44,092 nucleotides of DNA from CALWZE01 sp036644375 (GTDB lineage Bacteria > Bacillota > Clostridia > Oscillospirales > Ruminococcaceae): positions 1 through 44,092 of the forward strand of contig JAVXQD010000017.1 of the NCBI GenBank assembly GCA_036644375.1, given 5' to 3'. The notes below the pieces were generated by a model, which saw only the letters and a program-made list of their open reading frames with translations, was not told the origin of the DNA and made no database searches. Position numbers and translations under genes: made by a program. Positions 1 through 8,319 of the stretch are shown here, piece by piece; within the stretch, counting starts at the first letter, position 1, and every line of letters starts with the position of its first letter.

Positions 1-575
1 GATTCTAAACGAAATGGTTCCGAAGGATGGAACGCAGCCTGTAGTAAGTTTTGGTAACGTGGGGCATTCGAGTTCTGTGGATGATTTAACAGCCTTTAAA
101 AGCACAGCGTCCGGAATCGAAAAGCAAAGAGAATCAATTACCGCGTTAAAGATAAAACAAGATGAATTTTTAAAAAGACGGAAGTATAACCGACCAATCT
201 GCTTGGGACAAATATGAATTGCAAATTAAGAACGTTGAAACGGTTATTATAAGATTGGACTCTGAACTGTCCACGTTTTATAAGAATTCACAAAAATCAG
301 CAGAAGCTCTTCGTGCCTTACAAAAGGATGGATATACACTATCGGAAGAATCAAAAGAATTTCTTGCTGATTTTGATACCGCAGAGCAAAAATTCCTCTC
401 GCTTTACGACAAGAACATCAAAAGAAGTGGCCTGAAGAAAATACTTGACAGTAAAGACTTTGATAAAGTTAATGATAAACTTGTTTCTCTGCAAAAATCA
501 GGCGGAAACCTCTTTCCCCATCGCCGCTATCTTGCTATCTTCCATTTTCTCGACATAGTAAAACTCCCTTCATAA
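1..575 (+). pseudogene. Unknown gene, truncated at left edge and frameshifted
   Basis: The reading frame is open from the window edge through an ATG at 14 and stops at 217. A second frame is open from just after a stop at 171-173 to 575. Reading across the run of T and A bases at 166-176 with a one-base shift joins both halves into one sensible charged, helical, coiled-coil-like polypeptide (…DEFLK then KDGSITDQSAWDKYELQIKN…), so this is probably one gene broken by a one-base indel, either a real mutation or a sequencing error. The last roughly 20 codons (from about 510) change character and read like unrelated sequence, suggesting a second lesion or rearrangement junction. I do not recognise the family and assign no function. 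Nothing complete lies upstream because the window begins here. Confidence 0.5.
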
Positions 576-617
576 GTAACAGTGTTTTTCCTTTTTCACT
601 GTCTCTCATAAAGGGAG
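564..617. terminator. Stem-loop, possible terminator
   Basis: CTCCCTT (564-570) pairs with AAGGGAG (611-617), and ACAGTG (579-584) pairs with CACTGT (597-602) inside it, around a T/C-rich loop. It sits between the broken left-edge gene and the converging thioredoxin gene, so it may end either transcript. There is no clean U-run after the stem, so the terminator role is uncertain. Confidence 0.35.
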
Positions 618-700
618 CATATCACATTTTTCAAAGCGGAAATTTTGTGCGATAAATCAGAAAATGTGCCGACTGTAACGGTCGCTTTGAGTGGTTGCTG

Positions 701-1297
701 TTATTCGGAAAGCAGGTCATCGAGCGTGCTCTTAAAGGAATCGCCGGAAATCATGCCAAGCTCGTGGCTGAAAACATATCCGTCCTTGCTTACAATAACT
801 GTTGTCGGAATTCCGGTGACGTTATAGGCGGCTGAGCCGCTCATATCCTTATCATAATAAACGGGAAAAGAATATCCGCTTTTTTCAATAAAAGCATGTG
901 CAGTTTCTACTGTTTCACGTGAGCCGTCAGTCATATTAATAATCATGAAATTTACTTTATCGCCATATTCATCATAAACAGCTTGAAAATCAGGCATTTC
1001 ATTTTTACAAGGTCCGCACCAGCTCGCCCAAAAGTTTATTACGATAGGTTTGCCGTCCTTCATCTCGTCAAACGAAACGGTGTTGCCGTCAGCATCATAA
1101 ACCGTAAAATTCGGTGCTGTGACCGATTCGCTACTGTTGTCAGGATTGCTATTTCCCGCACTGTTGGCTGAAAGATTTTCATCCGTGCCGGTAGGCGGAG
1201 CATAATTCTCAGATAAAAACTTGTAGGCAAGAACCGCACCGGCAAGAAGTATGGCGATAGCGACTATACTAAGCAGTACTTTCAATATTTTGTTCAT
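701..1297 (-). CDS. Membrane-anchored TlpA/ResA-type thioredoxin
   Basis: Predicted 198-residue thiol-disulfide oxidoreductase acting outside the membrane. Residues about 5-25 form one hydrophobic segment with no lipobox cysteine, so it is probably an uncleaved anchor. A Ser/Asn-rich linker (about 35-60) leads to a thioredoxin fold with the active site WCGPC (C94 and C97) and a cis-proline region (GIPTT) near the C-terminus. The start at 1297 was preferred over an upstream in-frame ATG because a GAGGAG ribosome binding site sits just before it and the anchor begins there. It lies 11 bp downstream of ccdA on the same strand; CcdA-type proteins feed electrons from cytoplasmic thioredoxin to such extracytoplasmic partners. 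The substrate (cytochrome, sporulation protein or oxidised surface protein) cannot be told; no cytochrome c genes are seen here. Confidence 0.85.
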   Translation of the reverse strand: MNKILKVLLSIVAIAILLAGAVLAYKFLSENYAPPTGTDENLSANSAGNSNPDNSSESVTAPNFTVYDADGNTVSFDEMKDGKPIVINFWASWCGPCKNEMPDFQAVYDEYGDKVNFMIINMTDGSRETVETAHAFIEKSGYSFPVYYDKDMSGSAAYNVTGIPTTVIVSKDGYVFSHELGMISGDSFKSTLDDLLSE

Positions 1298-1308
1298 AAG
1301 AAACTCCT

Positions 1309-1983
1309 CTAAACACTTAATGAAGATAATAAAACGCCGATTTTGCCTGTCATCATCAAAATTCCTACAATCACAAGCAATATTCCGCAAACAATATTGA
1401 TGATTTTATAGTTTCTTTTAATAAAATCAAAGGTTGATTTTAGCTTATCAATGAGAAAAGCACTCAGTAAAAATGGAACGCCAAGACCCGCAGAGTATGC
1501 AAGCAGCATGGTAATGCCCTTTAAAACAGAGCCTTGCTGTGAAGCGAGCATCAGTGCGGAACCGAGAAAAGCGCCGACACAGGGCGTCCATCCGATAGAA
1601 AAAACCACACCGAAAAGCATTGCGGAAAAGAAACCGAGAGGCTTGACAGTGCTTTCTGCCTTTACAGTATTGTTCAAGAACCCGATTTTTATTGCGCCCA
1701 TGAAGTTCAAGCCAAAGAGAATTACAATAAACCCGGTTATGAGATTGACAGCTGTCTGATGCTGCTTGAGCAATCCGCCGAGCGAGGCCGCAAAGGCTCC
1801 GAGTGACACGAACACAATTGTAAATCCGAGAATAAATCCGAGCGCATTCACGACGGTATTTTTAGACCTTGATTTATCATTGTGTCCGGCAGTAAAATAC
1901 ACAAGATAAATCGGAAGCATCGGCAGCAGGCACGGTGAGATAAAGGTGATTATGCCCTCTAAAAATGATATAATATATTCCAT
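1309..1983 (-). CDS. ccdA: Cytochrome c biogenesis/thiol transporter CcdA
   Basis: 224-residue polytopic membrane protein with about six hydrophobic segments, the usual size of the compact CcdA family (DsbD transmembrane domain). It carries reducing equivalents across the membrane through two cysteines, both present: C18 in FISPCLLP within the first segment and C135 in GWTPCVGA within the fourth. The Pro residues around them are the family signature. It is the first gene of a two-gene operon with the thioredoxin-like gene, preceded by a consensus promoter and an AAGGA ribosome binding site. In organisms without c-type cytochromes the pair typically serves sporulation or oxidative-stress thiol reduction; which applies here is inference. 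Confidence 0.9.
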   Translation of the reverse strand: MEYIISFLEGIITFISPCLLPMLPIYLVYFTAGHNDKSRSKNTVVNALGFILGFTIVFVSLGAFAASLGGLLKQHQTAVNLITGFIVILFGLNFMGAIKIGFLNNTVKAESTVKPLGFFSAMLFGVVFSIGWTPCVGAFLGSALMLASQQGSVLKGITMLLAYSAGLGVPFLLSAFLIDKLKSTFDFIKRNYKIINIVCGILLVIVGILMMTGKIGVLLSSLSV

Positions 1984-2051
1984 TGTATGCCTATTCCTTT
2001 CGGGTTGGCCGGTTGATTATGTGGGTGCTATCCGTTAGTTTTATCGATGTA

Positions 2052-2080
2052 AGTATAATTATTCAGCGGTGATGAGTCAA
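2052..2080 (-). promoter_or_regulatory. Sigma-A promoter of ccdA operon
   Basis: On the minus strand TTGACT (2080-2075) and TATACT (2057-2052) are separated by exactly 17 bp, giving a start roughly 60 nt before the ccdA ATG at 1983. Confidence 0.75.
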
Positions 2081-2096
2081 TAGAAGTGCACTTGAT

Positions 2097-2147
2097 TTGT
2101 GATACAATCACAAAATGAGCATAACGGCTTTGCGTTTATGCTCATTT
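2097..2147 (-). terminator. Double palindrome downstream of galE, probable terminator
   Basis: A perfect 12-bp stem (AAATGAGCATAA at 2113-2124 with its complement at 2136-2147) lies 50 bp past the galE stop. Overlapping its edge by one base is a second perfect palindrome, TTGTGAT-aca-ATCACAA (2097-2113). The large stem probably ends the gal operon transcript; the smaller one could be part of the terminator or an operator. Confidence 0.55.
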
Positions 2148-2195
2148 GATAAATCATTATGACCGCTATTTGTGCAGTGCGGTATTTCAATTCAA

Positions 2196-3212
2196 TCAGT
2201 GATTATCGTAACCGCGAGGGTTCATGCTTTGCCAGCGCCATGAATCGGCGCACATGTCTTCAATATTGTATTTTGCGTTCCAGTCAAGCTCTTTTGAGGC
2301 TTTTTCGGGATCGGCATAGCATTTTGCGATATCGCCGGGTCTGCGGGATACAATTTTATACGGGATGTCCCTTGCGCAAGCCTTGGAGAATGCATCGATT
2401 ATGTCAAGAACCGAATAGCCCTTGCCTGTGCCGAGATTATAGGTTACCAACCCGCAGTTCGACGCGAGCTTTTTCAGGGCGGCAACATGTCCGTCTGCAA
2501 GATCAAGAACATGAATATAGTCACGCACGCCGGTTCCGTCGGGTGTGTCATAGTCGTTGCCGAATACGGAAACCTCTTTAAGCTTTCCGATAGCAACCTG
2601 GGCTACATACGGAAGCAAATTGTTTGGAATACCAAACGGGTCCTCGCCGATTGTTCCGGATTTGTGGGCTCCGATCGGGTTGAAGTAGCGCAGAAGCGCA
2701 ATGTTGAAGCTTTTGTCAGCGCTGTACAGGTCGCGCAGAATGTCCTCTATCATCAATTTGGTCCTGCCATAGGGATTTGTAACGGACAGAGGAAAGTCCT
2801 CTTTGATAGGCACAGAGGCAGGGTCGCCGTACACGGTGGCGCTTGAACTGAAAACGAAGTTGTGAATACCGTATTTTTTCATACATTTAAGTACATTCAG
2901 TGTGGAGCCGAGATTGTTTGCATAATATTCAAGCGGCTTTGAAACAGATTCTCCCACAGCTTTCAAGCCGGCAAAATGGATTATTGACTCAATTTTGTTG
3001 TTCGAGAATATTCTGTTTACACTTTCAAAATTGCAAAGATCCGCTTCGATAAACGGTATTTTTTTGCCGCAGAGCTTTTCAAGCCGGTTTATAACCTCAG
3101 GCTTGCTGTTGACAAAGTTGTCAACGATTATAACATCATAGCCTGCGTCAATTAGGGCAAGGCAGGTGTGCGAACCGATATAGCCCGCGCCTCCGGTAAC
3201 AAGAACTGACAT
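2196..3212 (-). CDS. galE: UDP-glucose 4-epimerase GalE
   Basis: 338 residues, the normal GalE length. Interconverts UDP-galactose and UDP-glucose in the cytoplasm, the last Leloir step. The N-terminus carries the NAD-binding Rossmann motif TGGAGYIGSH (residues 6-15), the catalytic serine region SSSATVYG (S124), and the YxxxK pair Y148/K152 in NPYGRTK, all typical of short-chain dehydrogenase/reductase-type epimerases. The C-terminal substrate region (PGDIAKCYADPEKA) is also GalE-like. It is the last gene of the minus-strand gal operon, 14 bp after galT. A terminator-like stem follows. Confidence 0.95.
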   Translation of the reverse strand: MSVLVTGGAGYIGSHTCLALIDAGYDVIIVDNFVNSKPEVINRLEKLCGKKIPFIEADLCNFESVNRIFSNNKIESIIHFAGLKAVGESVSKPLEYYANNLGSTLNVLKCMKKYGIHNFVFSSSATVYGDPASVPIKEDFPLSVTNPYGRTKLMIEDILRDLYSADKSFNIALLRYFNPIGAHKSGTIGEDPFGIPNNLLPYVAQVAIGKLKEVSVFGNDYDTPDGTGVRDYIHVLDLADGHVAALKKLASNCGLVTYNLGTGKGYSVLDIIDAFSKACARDIPYKIVSRRPGDIAKCYADPEKASKELDWNAKYNIEDMCADSWRWQSMNPRGYDNH

Positions 3213-3226
3213 AATTCACCTCAATA

Positions 3227-4210
3227 CTATTTTCTGGAATCTGTGTATTTTTTGTATGCTGCCCTAAGCTCGATTGCTTTATCCTCGGGACAATTTGGAT
3301 TGCACCACGCTCCGGCACCGCTTTCGGAGGAGGCGCGGAACTGCTGAACGTTTTCCGAGCGCATCGGAGGCATAAATTCTATGTGAAAGTGGAATGCTTT
3401 TTCAAGCTCCGGGTCATCGGTGTTAATAGGGGCATTGTGCATGCACATCATATACGGAAACAACTTTCCGAACAGACTGTCATACATACCGCTCACTGCG
3501 CGCACTGCTTCTCCGAGAGAAGCAAGCTCGCCGTTTGTCATCTCGTCGAGAGTCCCTACATGCCGCCGCGCATAAAGATGACAGCCGTAAGTCCAATTTG
3601 AGTAAAAAGGAATAAATACAGCAAAATGCTTATTTTCAAAAATCATGCGACGTTTATCGGAAATTTCCGCCTTTAGCAAATCGCAGAAAAGACAGCTGCC
3701 TTTTTCCGACATGTATTCCTTAGCGGAAAGGGACTCCTGCTCAATCACTTTCGGTATATATGGATATCCGTAGGCCTGTCCGTGAGGATGCGGCATTGTG
3801 ACGCCTACCTCAGCACCTCTGTTTTCAAATATATAGGCATACTTGATTTTTTTGTCTGCTTTCATATCGCGAAAGACATCGAGCCACATATGTGCGAGCT
3901 TGTGAATATGCTCGTCGCTTAAATTGGCCACTGTGCCATGATGGTCGGGTGAATACAGGAGCACATCACATCTGCCATATGACGGAGCAACTTTGAAAAG
4001 CTCGCTTGAGTTTACTGAATCCGGTTCGGGAGGATTGCTACTCAAGGCAGGGAAGTCGTTTGGATATCGGTACACATCATAGCTGTCAGGCACCTTACCG
4101 CTTCCGGGACAAAATGGGCACCAGTCTTTAGGCATCTGCGGACGGGATTGACGGTTGCTTGCAACCATAATCCAATCCTTCATAATAGGATTCCAGCGCA
4201 ATTCTGCCAT
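3227..4210 (-). CDS. galT: Galactose-1-phosphate uridylyltransferase GalT (class I)
   Basis: 327-residue cytoplasmic enzyme moving UMP from UDP-glucose to galactose-1-phosphate. It is the HIT-superfamily class I form: the nucleophilic histidine motif HPHGQ is present in TMPHPHGQAYGYPYIP (near residue 143), as is the N-terminal zinc-type CPFCPGSG segment, and a second cysteine pair (CLFCDLL) follows. This separates it from the GalT2 type common in many Firmicutes. The C-terminal histidine-rich segment FHFHIEFMPP also fits. The ATG at 4210 has a GAGGTC ribosome binding site. A 99-bp gap separates it from galK, longer than the 14-bp gap to galE, with no obvious promoter. Confidence 0.95.
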   Translation of the reverse strand: MAELRWNPIMKDWIMVASNRQSRPQMPKDWCPFCPGSGKVPDSYDVYRYPNDFPALSSNPPEPDSVNSSELFKVAPSYGRCDVLLYSPDHHGTVANLSDEHIHKLAHMWLDVFRDMKADKKIKYAYIFENRGAEVGVTMPHPHGQAYGYPYIPKVIEQESLSAKEYMSEKGSCLFCDLLKAEISDKRRMIFENKHFAVFIPFYSNWTYGCHLYARRHVGTLDEMTNGELASLGEAVRAVSGMYDSLFGKLFPYMMCMHNAPINTDDPELEKAFHFHIEFMPPMRSENVQQFRASSESGAGAWCNPNCPEDKAIELRAAYKKYTDSRK

Positions 4211-4309
4211 ATTATAAGACCTCTTTTCATGATATCAAAATTTTTCTATGCAAAACGAAGCATGATTTTTAAGGAAGAATTTCTGACATGTGTTAGGGTA
4301 ATTCAAGAA

Positions 4310-5608
4310 TCAAGTACACTGTTGCTTTTTATCAGAAGCGATGAGAGTGCCTCCGAGTGGCCTGATTGAAAGCACATAGCAGCTTCCGGCTCCGAGTACA
4401 GCTTCTATTTTACTTTTAAATGCCGCGAGCATATCCTGTGGTACAAAAGCCTGAATGGTTCCGGCAAAACCTCCTCCGTGAACACGAAATGCACCTTTTT
4501 TCCCAAGGATGCCATCGCAGAGTGCGAGTGAAACAGCAACCTCTTGACGAAGTGTATTACCCAAAGGTACAACATTCTGAAGATACATATAAGAAGAAAG
4601 TCCCGATTCTCTTACAATGCTTAAAAATAGTTCGAAGTTTCCCTCTCTAATCGCAGATGCCATTTGAATTGCACGCTTATTTTCTTCAAAATAGTGAAAT
4701 GCCCGCAGAACGGCGCGGTCTCCGCATTTTTCGCGTAGGCCTTTAAGGTTCGATAAAAAATCCGCTTCATCGCATTCGCGAAGCACCGATTTTCCGAGAT
4801 ATTCGGACACGGCGTTCATCTCAGACGGTATAGAGGCATATTGATCTGTTAAATCGGCATGATCCGCACCCGTGTCAATTATGCAAAGTGCATGTCCGAA
4901 ACGACTGAAATCAAAATCGAGCTTTTCGACAATGGGGTTTGTATCCTGTTTAAAATCAATAAAAACTGCACTTCCGACAGACGATGCCATCTGATCCATA
5001 AGACCGCTCGGCTTGCCGAAAAATACGTTTTCGGCATATTGACCGATCTGTGCAATCGCAATCGGAGAGATAGCACCGCAGTTGTAAACATGATTCAAAA
5101 TTGTACCGATGAGCACCTCAAACGCGGCAGAGGAGGAAAGTCCGCTGCCTTTCAGGACATTAGAGGTGGTATAGGCGTCAAATCCGCCGATTTTATATCC
5201 TAACTGTAAAAATCTTGCTGCTGTCCCACGAATAATTGACGTTGAATGATTTTTTTCGATGTCGACCGGACAGAGCTCCGCCGTATTGACTACATCCATT
5301 TCATAGCCCTCGGAGAGAACTCTGATAATACCGGTTCCATTGGGTCTGACAGCGGCGATTACATCAAGGTCAACGCTTCCCGCGACGACGCAACCATGCT
5401 GATGATCGGTGTGATTGCCCCCTATTTCGGTTCTTCCCGGTGCGCTGAACAGATGCACAGGCTCAGAAGAAAAGTTAGCTTTAAAGCCGTCAAGTAACCG
5501 ATTAAAGCGGGAATATAGAGAGCTGTCGGCCTTACCGTAGAGAAGTCGCAACACAGTTTGCGTCTCTTCCTTTTCAAATACCGAATCCCATGACCGAATA
5601 TCCAACAT
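4310..5608 (-). CDS. galK: Galactokinase GalK
   Basis: 432 residues; phosphorylates alpha-D-galactose with ATP. GHMP kinase motifs are all present: the signature APGRTEIGGNHTDHQHG at residues 56-72, the glycine/serine-rich phosphate loop LKGSGLSSSAAFE near 160, and the C-terminal HGGGFAGTIQAF. The protein is about 45 residues longer than the E. coli enzyme, mostly at the N-terminus, a length seen in clostridial homologues. A GAGGTG ribosome binding site precedes the ATG. The 89-bp gap to the upstream epimerase gene is AT-rich and contains a weak internal promoter candidate (TTGCTT, 18 bp, TAAAAT on the minus strand near 5630-5670). Confidence 0.95.
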   Translation of the reverse strand: MLDIRSWDSVFEKEETQTVLRLLYGKADSSLYSRFNRLLDGFKANFSSEPVHLFSAPGRTEIGGNHTDHQHGCVVAGSVDLDVIAAVRPNGTGIIRVLSEGYEMDVVNTAELCPVDIEKNHSTSIIRGTAARFLQLGYKIGGFDAYTTSNVLKGSGLSSSAAFEVLIGTILNHVYNCGAISPIAIAQIGQYAENVFFGKPSGLMDQMASSVGSAVFIDFKQDTNPIVEKLDFDFSRFGHALCIIDTGADHADLTDQYASIPSEMNAVSEYLGKSVLRECDEADFLSNLKGLREKCGDRAVLRAFHYFEENKRAIQMASAIREGNFELFLSIVRESGLSSYMYLQNVVPLGNTLRQEVAVSLALCDGILGKKGAFRVHGGGFAGTIQAFVPQDMLAAFKSKIEAVLGAGSCYVLSIRPLGGTLIASDKKQQCT

Positions 5609-5697
5609 AATTACACCTCAATCCTTTGTATGTAAATATTTTAATATACCTACAAAACAAAAAGCAATAGAATATAGTATACATATTTATCAAAAAA

Positions 5698-6564
5698 TTA
5701 CGATATTTTGATTGTCCATGTATTTTCGTAATGTTTTGACGGTTCGAGATGAACAAGAGAGGGCTGAGTCTCAAGATCCTCAACAATTCCCTCGCGTGAC
5801 GGAAGTGATGACCACGGCTCCACGCACAGGAAAGGTGCGTCGGTCTTGGGCATGTGCCAGAATCCGACATATGGCATATCCGGATATGAGACCGAAATGG
5901 ACTTTTTGCCTCTTGAGCAGAGCCGGACACCGTGCCCGCTGTTTTTGAAAATGATTGCGTCATAGTCAAAAAGTCCATGCCTCAAGTATATTCTGTTATC
6001 AAACAATCTGTAGGATTCCTCACCGTCAACGAGTCCCGAAGCCGAGAGCCGAATCAATATCGGTGCGGCGCCATCCTCAAACTTGATGTAATAATCTTCA
6101 AAGCTCTTGCCTTTTTCAAGGGGCACATTAAATGCGGGATGACCGCCAACCCCGAAATATATTGTTTTATCATCGGTGTTGTCGACGATATAGCTTATTG
6201 AGAGCTCATCATCACAAAGGTCATACTTGACGCTGTAGTTAAATTTAAACGGATACATGGCATGGGTTTGCTCGCAATCGGCATATGAGAAGGTTATAGA
6301 TGTATCTGAGCTCTGAGATACCGACATTTCTGTGCCGATAATAAATCCGTGACGCGGCATTTGATATTCCTTGACCTTGTAGGTGTATTTTCCGCTTGTG
6401 AATCTTCCTATATACGGAAACAGATTAGGTGCATGTTTTTTCCAGTATTTTTCATCTCCGTTCCAGAGATATTCGGTTCCGTCGGATGACTTAATAGATT
6501 GCAGCTCGGCACCTGCACTTGAAATGGTAACGGTAAGACAATTGCTTGATATATAATAATCCAT
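5698..6564 (-). CDS. Aldose 1-epimerase family protein (LacX/GalM-like)
   Basis: 288-residue galactose-mutarotase-fold protein, first gene of the gal operon. The LacX-type branch signature is visible: PRHGFI in the first third, FGVGGHPAFNVPL in the middle, and CVEPWSSLPSREG near the C-terminus. It would interconvert the beta and alpha anomers of galactose so that GalK, which takes the alpha form, can act. This branch is shorter than classical GalM (about 340 residues), and its exact sugar is often unproven. The ATG at 6564 has a strong AGGAGG site. Position at the head of galK-galT-galE supports a galactose role. Confidence 0.85.
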   Translation of the reverse strand: MDYYISSNCLTVTISSAGAELQSIKSSDGTEYLWNGDEKYWKKHAPNLFPYIGRFTSGKYTYKVKEYQMPRHGFIIGTEMSVSQSSDTSITFSYADCEQTHAMYPFKFNYSVKYDLCDDELSISYIVDNTDDKTIYFGVGGHPAFNVPLEKGKSFEDYYIKFEDGAAPILIRLSASGLVDGEESYRLFDNRIYLRHGLFDYDAIIFKNSGHGVRLCSRGKKSISVSYPDMPYVGFWHMPKTDAPFLCVEPWSSLPSREGIVEDLETQPSLVHLEPSKHYENTWTIKIS

Positions 6565-6588
6565 AAATTGATTCCTCCTGTTGAAAAC

Positions 6589-6617
6589 ACTATATCATTT
6601 TACAGAGAATTTGTCAT
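6589..6617 (-). promoter_or_regulatory. Promoter of the gal operon
   Basis: Minus-strand ATGACA (6617-6612) and TATAGT (6594-6589) with a 17-bp spacer, about 25 bp before the epimerase start. It diverges from the promoter at 6759-6787. No clear cre or operator palindrome was seen between them. Confidence 0.65.
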
Positions 6618-6758
6618 ATGAAATCGACACATATTTATGATAACGCTGACTTGGTACACTGACAGCACACATAAGCCGATTGCGAAGTTCCATTTGTGTA
6701 AAAAAGCAGTATTCCGTGTTGTTTAATATTTTTTTAAGTGAAAAACGCAAGATTGGTT

Positions 6759-6787
6759 TTGATTAATTGAAAATAAAACGGTATAAT
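6759..6787 (+). promoter_or_regulatory. Promoter of binding protein / GGDEF-EAL operon
   Basis: TTGATT (6759-6764), 17 bp, TATAAT (6782-6787), with the start codon 48 bp further on. Divergent from the gal promoter about 140 bp away. Confidence 0.7.
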
Positions 6788-6835
6788 GGTATAAATTAAC
6801 ACAGTATTTGCAAATAGAAAAAGTGGAGAAAATCA

Positions 6836-8281
6836 ATGAAAAAAAATTATATTAAAGCAATTGCGGCGGCAACCGCGATTATGCTTATTTTGTGCGGCTG
6901 CGGAAGCGGCAAAAATGTACTGGACAAGGATAATCCGGTTACAATTACAGTTTGGCATTATTACAATGGCATACAACAGCGTATCTTTGATGAACTTGTA
7001 AAAGAATTTAATGAGACCGTAGGCGTTGAAAAAGGCATTATTGTAGAATCTCAGAACCAGGGTGATGTCGTTGGTCTGACTGAAAAGGTGATTGACTCGG
7101 CAAATCAAGTGGTCGGGTCTGAGGAGATGCCTGAAATATTTGCCGCATATGCAGATACAGCATACGAAATCAACAAAATGGGTCTTGCTGTTGATATTAC
7201 GCAATATTTGAGCAATGACGAGCTTTCCGAATACATTGACTCATTTATAGATGAGGGTAAATTTGACAATAGCGGAAGCATAAAGCTTTTTCCGACGGCA
7301 AAGTCTACGGAAATTCTGATGCTCAATGAAACTGATTGGAACGATTTCGCACAAGAAAACGATGTTGAGGAAGTAGCGCTTGCCACTTGGGAGGGAATCA
7401 CAAAAACAGCAAAGCAATATTATGAATGGACAGATGCCAAGACTCCAGAGGAGAATGACGGAAAGGCTTTTTTTGGCAGAGATGCATATGCGAATTACAT
7501 TATAATCGGATCACTGCAGCTTGGAACGGAGCTGTTTCATGTTGACAACGGCAAGGTGACTTATCAGATCAATAAAGAAGTTATGCGAAAATTGTGGGAT
7601 AATTTCTACGTCCCTTATGTGAGCGGGTGGTTTGGCTCATATGGTAAATTCCGCAGCGATGACGCCAAAACAGGTGCAATTATCGCACTTGTCGGCTCGA
7701 CCAGCGGGGCATCTTATTTCCCAACAGAGGTAACTCGCGAGGACGGCACAACCTATCCAATCAGCGCAAAGATATTTCCGTTGCCGAATTTTGAGGGCAC
7801 GGAGCCATATGCCGTTCAGCAGGGCGCAGGAATGGTCATCACGAAAACTGATGTAGTAAAAGAAACGGCTTGTATCGAATTCCTCAAATGGGCAACAAAG
7901 TCGGAAAACAATATAAGATTCTCAATTTCAAGCGGATATCTGCCGGTTAAAACCGAGGCTAATGACAAGGCGAAAATTGATGAGGCAATCAATAAAGCCC
8001 CCGATAAAACCTCAGATGTGCTTTACAATACCTTGATGACCGGATCGCAGATGACAAAGGAATACAAGCTATATACGAACAAGGCATTTGAGGGCGGGTA
8101 CGGTGCGAGGCGTATTGTTGAATATTCAATGATCGACCTTGTTAATGCCGATTTGGAGCAGATTAACACGATGGTAGCATCGGGTATGCGGCGCAGCGAC
8201 GCAGTGGCACAATTCACCACAGATGAGCATTTTGAGCAATGGCTTCAACAATTCACAGACAAGCTTAATGGTAAAAAGTAA
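6836..8281 (+). CDS. Extracellular substrate-binding lipoprotein (family 1, sugar type)
   Basis: 481-residue lipoprotein. The signal peptide ends in the lipobox LCGC (C22). The mature part looks like family 1 solute-binding proteins of carbohydrate ABC importers: ITVWHYYNGIQQRIFDELVKEFN at the N-terminus and a late segment AIEFLKWATKSENN-like region before the C-terminal helical part. No permease or ATPase gene accompanies it; instead a membrane GGDEF-EAL protein follows after 38 bp. The gene pair suggests the binding protein delivers a ligand signal to that receptor rather than feeding a transporter, though shared use by an importer encoded elsewhere is possible. The ligand is unknown; the adjacent galactose operon makes a sugar plausible. 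Confidence 0.85.
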   Translation: MKKNYIKAIAAATAIMLILCGCGSGKNVLDKDNPVTITVWHYYNGIQQRIFDELVKEFNETVGVEKGIIVESQNQGDVVGLTEKVIDSANQVVGSEEMPEIFAAYADTAYEINKMGLAVDITQYLSNDELSEYIDSFIDEGKFDNSGSIKLFPTAKSTEILMLNETDWNDFAQENDVEEVALATWEGITKTAKQYYEWTDAKTPEENDGKAFFGRDAYANYIIIGSLQLGTELFHVDNGKVTYQINKEVMRKLWDNFYVPYVSGWFGSYGKFRSDDAKTGAIIALVGSTSGASYFPTEVTREDGTTYPISAKIFPLPNFEGTEPYAVQQGAGMVITKTDVVKETACIEFLKWATKSENNIRFSISSGYLPVKTEANDKAKIDEAINKAPDKTSDVLYNTLMTGSQMTKEYKLYTNKAFEGGYGARRIVEYSMIDLVNADLEQINTMVASGMRRSDAVAQFTTDEHFEQWLQQFTDKLNGKK

Positions 8282-8299
8282 CAGCCTGTTTCAAGGCTG
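8282..8299 (+). terminator. Intercistronic hairpin
   Basis: CAGCCT-gtttca-AGGCTG directly after the binding-protein stop codon. It lacks a U-tract, so it is more likely an mRNA-stabilising or expression-tuning hairpin than a full terminator. Confidence 0.45.
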
Positions 8300-8319
8300 A
8301 AAGGGGACGCGGAATTTAA

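Noticed and set aside
527..556. Minus-strand 9-codon ORF with an AAGGGAG ribosome binding site
   Set aside because: Too short to support as a gene; noted only as part of the unclear left-edge junction.
2159..2581. 140-codon plus-strand frame opposite galE
   Set aside because: Shadow of galE: no ribosome binding site, Arg/Cys-rich odd composition, and galE is fully supported by motifs.
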